DNA of 64,000 nt. It comes from Helicobacteraceae bacterium. Its GTDB lineage: Bacteria; Campylobacterota; Campylobacteria; Campylobacterales; Sulfurimonadaceae. Each line of letters begins with the position of its first letter. The stretch's first letter is position 1. The notes beneath the pieces were generated by a model that did no database searches, had not been told where the DNA came from, and saw only the letters and a program-made list of their open reading frames with translations. Of the stretch, positions 60,083-64,000 are shown in pieces. The position numbers and the translations under genes were made by a program. The stretch lies in contig JALWGC010000003.1 of NCBI GenBank assembly GCA_027038835.1, forward strand, positions 62,001-126,000. Reading direction: 5' to 3'.

Positions 60083-60591
60083 TTGCAAACCCCTTTGAGC
60101 GAGACATCGATATCTTTTTTGTAACTAAACGGTTCTATCAAGAACTTGAAAGTAGCATCGGCACCTTTTGGAATATCTTTAAGTGTCAGGCTCGCTGTTT
60201 TGAGCGGTTTGAGCTTGAAGATGAGGTTTTTGTACTTGTTGTGTGTATCTTTGTACACGAAAGCGCTCACTTTGCACGATTTGAAATCGAATCGCGAGTC
60301 GTTTTTGAGTTTTCCTTCTATCACGACCGCTTCGACGAAGTGCAGCTTCTTCGCTTTTGTAACGGTGATGGTGTTTTTAAACAGCCAACTATGGAAAAAA
60401 TCGAAACCAAGTGTCGGTGCGAGGGCTATTTCCAATATGGCAAGAAGGAGGATAAAAAGTGCCAAGGTGAGTTTTTTTCGTAAAACGAGCGTGAGGAGGA
60501 TAAGGAGCAAAAAGAGTGCGAAAACCGCTCCCAAATAGATAAGGTCGTAAGTGCTCAGAGAATGTAAAAAAGTGAGAACCTTCTCTTTCAC
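60079..60591 (-). CDS. DUF2393 family membrane protein (first)
   Basis: A 170-residue protein with two hydrophobic N-terminal segments (LIYLGAVFALFLLLILLTLVL, LTLALFILLLAILEIAL) and a soluble domain (VEAVVIEGKLKNDSRFDFKSC). Same layout as the next gene, which it overlaps by 4 bp; a tandem duplication is likely. It follows hisIE closely. Confidence 0.75.
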   Translation of the reverse strand: MKEKVLTFLHSLSTYDLIYLGAVFALFLLLILLTLVLRKKLTLALFILLLAILEIALAPTLGFDFFHSWLFKNTITVTKAKKLHFVEAVVIEGKLKNDSRFDFKSCKVSAFVYKDTHNKYKNLIFKLKPLKTASLTLKDIPKGADATFKFLIEPFSYKKDIDVSLKGVCK

Positions 60592-61281
60592 TTAGTCTTT
60601 CCTGCTGTTTTTCTCTTCTATACCGCTAATGCCGAACCTACGCGCAAGTTCTTGTTTGATTCTATCGGGGGAGATGTTCTTGTTTGCGAGTGCGACAAGC
60701 ATATGGTATGTCAAATCCGCCGCTTCGTAGATGATCTCTTTTTCGTCGTCGTCTTTGTAGGCGAAGGTGAATTCACCCGATTCTTCGATCACCTTTTTCA
60801 AGATGGTGTTTTCCCCTTTGGAGAAAAGCTTCGCCGTCCATGACGAGGAAGGATCGGCGTTCTTTCGCTCTTGGATGGTGTGGTAAAGGGTGTCGATAAC
60901 GCCGTAAGCGGCGGTGGTATCGACCTCTTGTTCGTAAACCTCCTCACCGCTGTCAAGACGTGTGAAAAAGCAGCTTTTGCGCCCTGTATGGCACGCTACA
61001 CCGTTTTGTTCGACTTTGAGAAGCAGGGTGTCGTTGTCGCAATCAAGAAGAAACTCTTCTATCTTTTGGGTATGACCGCTACTTTCCCCTTTTTTCCAGA
61101 TGCGCTGTTTACTGCGTGAAAAGTAGTGTGCGAACTTGGTTCGCAAAGAAAGCTCGAGCGCTTCTTGGTTCATGTACGCCATCATCAGCACTTCGCTTGT
61201 CGATGCGTCTTGGACGATGACCGGCAAAAGCTCTTGTTTTTGCCAGTCTATTTTTTCGATAATCTTTTGTATATTTTCCAT
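60592..61281 (-). CDS. hisI: Bifunctional histidine biosynthesis HisIE
   Basis: A 229-residue fusion: phosphoribosyl-AMP cyclohydrolase (HisI; about 1-120, KGESSGHTQKIEEFLLDCDNDTLL, HTGRKSCF) and phosphoribosyl-ATP pyrophosphohydrolase (HisE; about 130-225, ESGEFTFAYKDDDEKEIIYEAADL). Two steps of His synthesis in one chain. Confidence 0.95.
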   Translation of the reverse strand: MENIQKIIEKIDWQKQELLPVIVQDASTSEVLMMAYMNQEALELSLRTKFAHYFSRSKQRIWKKGESSGHTQKIEEFLLDCDNDTLLLKVEQNGVACHTGRKSCFFTRLDSGEEVYEQEVDTTAAYGVIDTLYHTIQERKNADPSSSWTAKLFSKGENTILKKVIEESGEFTFAYKDDDEKEIIYEAADLTYHMLVALANKNISPDRIKQELARRFGISGIEEKNSRKD

Positions 61282-61283
61282 CG

Positions 61284-62387
61284 TTATCTGTTTATACTGC
61301 TTTGTTTTTTGCCGTCTTTCATATCGACCCAGATATTTGGCGTACTGCCTCCGGGAGTTAGGAAGATTTTGGCGTCTTTGTTGTTTCGAAGCGCTTTGTT
61401 GAACTCGTTTTGCACTTTTATCTGTTCAAGTTGCAAAAGCGGTTTTGTCAGCGATTTGGCAATCACTTCGTTCGCTTTCGCTCTAGCTTTGGCCTCTATG
61501 GTCATAGCGTCCGCTTTCCCTTGCGCTTCGATTCGCGCTTTGTCCGCGACCCCTTTGGCCTCGGCAGCTTTTCTCAGCGCTTCTTGTCTGGCTCTGGCTA
61601 CTTCTTGCTCCGCTTTTTGTACCTCTTGTTTTGCAAGTTGGACACGTTCTATCTGCTCTTTGACTTTCGGTGGGAGAATGATGGAGCGAAGCTGTACGGA
61701 CTGCAAGATAACAGGCTGGTTCTTGAGCTCTTTGATGTTTTGCGCGATGTCACGCTCTATCTCGGTCGCGATGGTGTTTCTTAGTTGTGGAAGTTTCTCC
61801 GCGTCGTATTTCCCTATGACGTTTCGAACGACGTCCCTGACGACGGGGTTGATGATTTTGTCTTCCCAGCTAAAGCCCCAGTTGGAAATCGTCTGTGCGG
61901 CGTATTCGGCGTTGAGGCGGTACTGCACGGTCAGTTCTATACTGACGGGTAGTCCCGTTTTGTCAAGGACGGTGATGGAGGGTTTAGCTATGATCCCCTC
62001 ACGCTCTATGCTACTGCCTGCCTCGAGACGTGAAGCGTAGTTGATGATACGCACGCGGGTATCGACGGTATAGACTTTTTGAATAAGCGGGATGATAAAA
62101 TGCAACCCCGGCAAAAGCGCTTGGTCGGAGTATTTTCCGTTGGTAGAGAGGATTCCCCGCTCCCCCTCTTCGATGATGACGAACGGTTTGGCCACGACGA
62201 GCAAAAGCAAAAGAGCGACTATCGCATAGACGACCCCCGCTTTGGCTCCGCCGAAGTTGAAGTTCATATTGGGCATATTTGGAGTGTTGCCGCCGTTTGC
62301 GCCGTTGTTACCGCCGCCAAAGTTGTTTTGTGAGCGTTTTTTGTTGAAATAATCGTTCATATCCGCTGCCATTTTGATATCTGCCAT
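61284..62387 (-). CDS. SPFH/prohibitin (Band 7) family membrane protein
   Basis: A 367-residue protein: glycine/asparagine-rich N-terminus, a transmembrane helix at about 52-72 (VVYAIVALLLLLVVAKPF), an SPFH domain (IIEEGERGILSTNGKY, RYRLNAEYAA), then a long coiled coil with KAEQEVARARQEALRKAAEA. Works as membrane-domain scaffold near proteases such as FtsH. 2 nt after hisIE start on the same strand. Confidence 0.88.
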   Translation of the reverse strand: MADIKMAADMNDYFNKKRSQNNFGGGNNGANGGNTPNMPNMNFNFGGAKAGVVYAIVALLLLLVVAKPFVIIEEGERGILSTNGKYSDQALLPGLHFIIPLIQKVYTVDTRVRIINYASRLEAGSSIEREGIIAKPSITVLDKTGLPVSIELTVQYRLNAEYAAQTISNWGFSWEDKIINPVVRDVVRNVIGKYDAEKLPQLRNTIATEIERDIAQNIKELKNQPVILQSVQLRSIILPPKVKEQIERVQLAKQEVQKAEQEVARARQEALRKAAEAKGVADKARIEAQGKADAMTIEAKARAKANEVIAKSLTKPLLQLEQIKVQNEFNKALRNNKDAKIFLTPGGSTPNIWVDMKDGKKQSSINR

Positions 62388-62402
62388 AGTTGGTTTTCCT
62401 TT

Positions 62403-63323
62403 TTAATCGACGTAAGTCAGGTAGTGCTCGTACTCTTTGGCTCTACCAAATACCGCATCGAAATATTTGCTTTGAATCTTTTGGGTGATTTCACCACGCT
62501 CCCCTTTACCGATATCGCGTGCATCGACGTTGGCTATCGGGGTTATTTCCGCCGCGGTTCCGGTAAGAAACGCTTCGTCGGCTACGTATATCTCTTCACG
62601 CGTGATGCGTCTGCGTGTTACTTTGTAGCCCAGGTCCTGCGCGATTTCGATCGCCGTTTTTTGGGTGATGGAAGCGAGCGAATTGTCGTTTGGCGGGGTG
62701 ATGATTTCACCGTCTTTGATCATAAAGAAGCACGCACCGCTCGCTTCTGCGACATACCCTTGGTCATCGAGCAGAAGCGCTTCGTCGTAACCGCAGTCGA
62801 TCGCTTCGTATTTCGCCATTTGGCTGTTGAGGTAGTTCGCCGTCGCTTTGGCCTTTCCCATAGTCGAGGTGTTCGCCGGACGGGTCATGGAAGCGATTTT
62901 GAGGCGTATCCCTTTTTTAAGCCCCTCTTCTCCAAGGTACGCACCCCACTCCCAAGCTGCCAGAACCGTTTCGACGGGAGCGTTTTTGTGGTAGAGTCCC
63001 ATCACTCCGTAACCCAAAAACGCGAATGGGCGGATGTAAACGTTATCGCCGGAAAATTCGTTTTTCTTTATAAGTTCGATTTGGGCTTGGTTGAGCTCTT
63101 CTACCGTGTAGGGGATGTCTATGAGGGTCATTTTCGCAGACTCGAGCAACCTTTTTGTGTGGTCGTTAAGACGAAAGATAGCGTACCCTTTGTCGGTTTT
63201 GTACGCTTTGGTTCCTTCGATAACCCCGTTTCCGTAGTGAATAGTGTGTGTTAGAACATGTACTTTGGCATCTTCCCAAGGGAGAAATTCTCCGTTCATC
63301 CAAATATATTTCGCTGCATCCAT
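62403..63323 (-). CDS. ilvE: Branched-chain amino acid aminotransferase
   Basis: A 306-residue fold-type IV PLP enzyme: MNGEFLPWEDAKVHVLTHTIHYGNGVIEGTKAY, the lysine in KATANYLNSQMAKYEA, and GYDEALLLDDQGYVAEASGACFF. Transfers amino groups to make Val, Leu, Ile. TAAAAT at 63364-63359 (minus) is its -10 box. Confidence 0.95.
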   Translation of the reverse strand: MDAAKYIWMNGEFLPWEDAKVHVLTHTIHYGNGVIEGTKAYKTDKGYAIFRLNDHTKRLLESAKMTLIDIPYTVEELNQAQIELIKKNEFSGDNVYIRPFAFLGYGVMGLYHKNAPVETVLAAWEWGAYLGEEGLKKGIRLKIASMTRPANTSTMGKAKATANYLNSQMAKYEAIDCGYDEALLLDDQGYVAEASGACFFMIKDGEIITPPNDNSLASITQKTAIEIAQDLGYKVTRRRITREEIYVADEAFLTGTAAEITPIANVDARDIGKGERGEITQKIQSKYFDAVFGRAKEYEHYLTYVD

Positions 63324-63410
63324 CGTGTAAAAATCTCCAAATGTAAAAAATTGGATGTATTTTATCTAAAAAGTGGTTAAAAAACGATGAGGCGATTTGG
63401 AGGTGTGGGA

Positions 63411-63432
63411 AACCCCCCGCGGAAGAGGGGTT
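63411..63432 (-). terminator. Terminator of the YfdX-like gene
   Basis: Inverted repeat AACCCC/GGGGTT with a 10-nt loop, overlapping the stop codon of the YfdX-like gene by two bases; GC-rich stem, weak T-run. Confidence 0.5.
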
Positions 63433-64000
63433 ATTTCGAAGTGGTTTTTGTGGCGTTGTCTTTGAAAGATTTGAGTTTTTGTATAAGTTCTTCGAAAAGT
63501 TTTTCCGCTTTGTTTTTCCCTTTTATCTCTTTTTCCACTTTTTCTATGGCTTTTTCGAGGGCTTTGTAGGTTACGTCGCTTGAGCTTGTATAACCGAGAA
63601 GTTTCGCTTTTTCAAGCTCCTCTTTTGCAAGTTCGAGATGTTTGAGCGCTTGTTTTTTGTCTTTTTTGGCGATTTTGCTTGCATCATGTACGAGCGCTTC
63701 GGCGGTTACAAGTGGAATAGGGATGACCACTTTGGTCGTTACAAGCGTACCCAGCGCCATTTCGAGCACGTCTTTGGCTTCTTTCATTTTGTCGTCATGC
63801 AAATAAGAAGCAGCGAGTTTGAGCGCTTTTGGGTACGAAGCAAGCGGCAGGTTGAGTGTCGTGATGTCTATTTCGCTTTGGAAGGTGTTAAGAAGCGCTC
63901 TTGCTTCTTGGATTTTCCCATCGTCAAGCAACGCTTTTACCTCTTTTAGCCCTTTTTCGATGGTCGAAGTGTCGGCTTGAAATTCGTAAGCGGTGATCGA
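63431..64000 (-). CDS. YfdX family protein, N-terminus outside the window
   Basis: At least 189 residues; the frame is open to the right edge (ITAYEFQADTSTIEKGLKEV before the first listed start), so the start lies beyond. Pattern KALKLAASYLHDDKMKEAKDVLEMAL, TKVVIPIPLVTAEALVHDA is typical of YfdX, a periplasmic stress-linked family. Helical with a Lys-rich tail. Partial. Confidence 0.75.
   Translation of the reverse strand, partial: SITAYEFQADTSTIEKGLKEVKALLDDGKIQEARALLNTFQSEIDITTLNLPLASYPKALKLAASYLHDDKMKEAKDVLEMALGTLVTTKVVIPIPLVTAEALVHDASKIAKKDKKQALKHLELAKEELEKAKLLGYTSSSDVTYKALEKAIEKVEKEIKGKNKAEKLFEELIQKLKSFKDNATKTTSK

Overview
The window is a bacterial chromosome segment from a Campylobacterota (epsilonproteobacterial) organism. 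Signs are the gene content (HydABCDE-type hydrogenase naming set with a HypF-like HydE, DUF2393 pairs, short MurE/RlmB/RsmI homologues), the Campylobacterota-like ribosomal alpha-operon block rpmJ-rpsM-rpsK-rpsD-rpoA-rplQ, and AT-rich promoters with good -10 boxes and poor -35 boxes. A hydrogen-oxidising relative of Sulfurimonas, Sulfurovum or Sulfuricurvum fits, but I cannot choose a genus from sequence alone.

Layout. 0-4 kb: the tail of a radical SAM gene, a DUF523 gene, and a tightly packed six-gene minus-strand operon headed by a YefM-YoeB toxin-antitoxin pair. 4-7 kb: rpmJ and the alpha operon. 7-10.7 kb: aldo/keto reductase, an Nfu-type Fe-S protein, a TPR protein and murE. 10.7-34.6 kb: a large [NiFe]-hydrogenase locus with hydABCDE-hypF, then a nickel transporter-hypBCDE-hypX-hypA-DUF695/RraB string, a divergent maturation protease, and tetR-hupU-hupV encoding a cytoplasmic, sensor-type hydrogenase. 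This locus is cut at 19.6-24.5 kb by a very AT-rich defence island: a NACHT NTPase with an N-terminal nuclease-like domain, followed by an NgoPII-type restriction endonuclease and its cytosine-5 methyltransferase. 34.6-50.5 kb: ordinary housekeeping (panD, ebfC, ispA, tkt, rpmE, rsmI, rlmB, aminotransferase, hom) mixed with a c-di-GMP/FIST cluster. 50.7-54.2 kb: a large secreted YD-repeat-like protein with an 81-bp in-frame minisatellite, and a lipoprotein. 54.2-64 kb: membrane proteins, a formate dehydrogenase-like molybdoenzyme, yraN, ALDH, DUF2393 pair, hisIE, an SPFH protein, ilvE and a YfdX-like gene that runs off the end.

How it works together. HydABC is the exported, membrane-anchored uptake enzyme; HypABCDEF build the Fe(CN)2CO-Ni centre; HypX can supply CO from formyl-tetrahydrofolate; the transporter supplies nickel. 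The most notable regulatory signal is the dyad ATGAAT-N4-ATTCAT, present twice upstream of hydA and once upstream of the nickel transporter/hypB operon. The only local transcription factor is the TetR protein co-transcribed with the sensor-type hydrogenase, so a TetR-linked hydrogen regulon is proposed. Both hydrogenase small subunits carry C-x-x-N where the proximal cluster normally has C-x-x-C, and the in-operon protease HydD has lost two of three metal-binding positions while the second protease keeps them or a conservative change.
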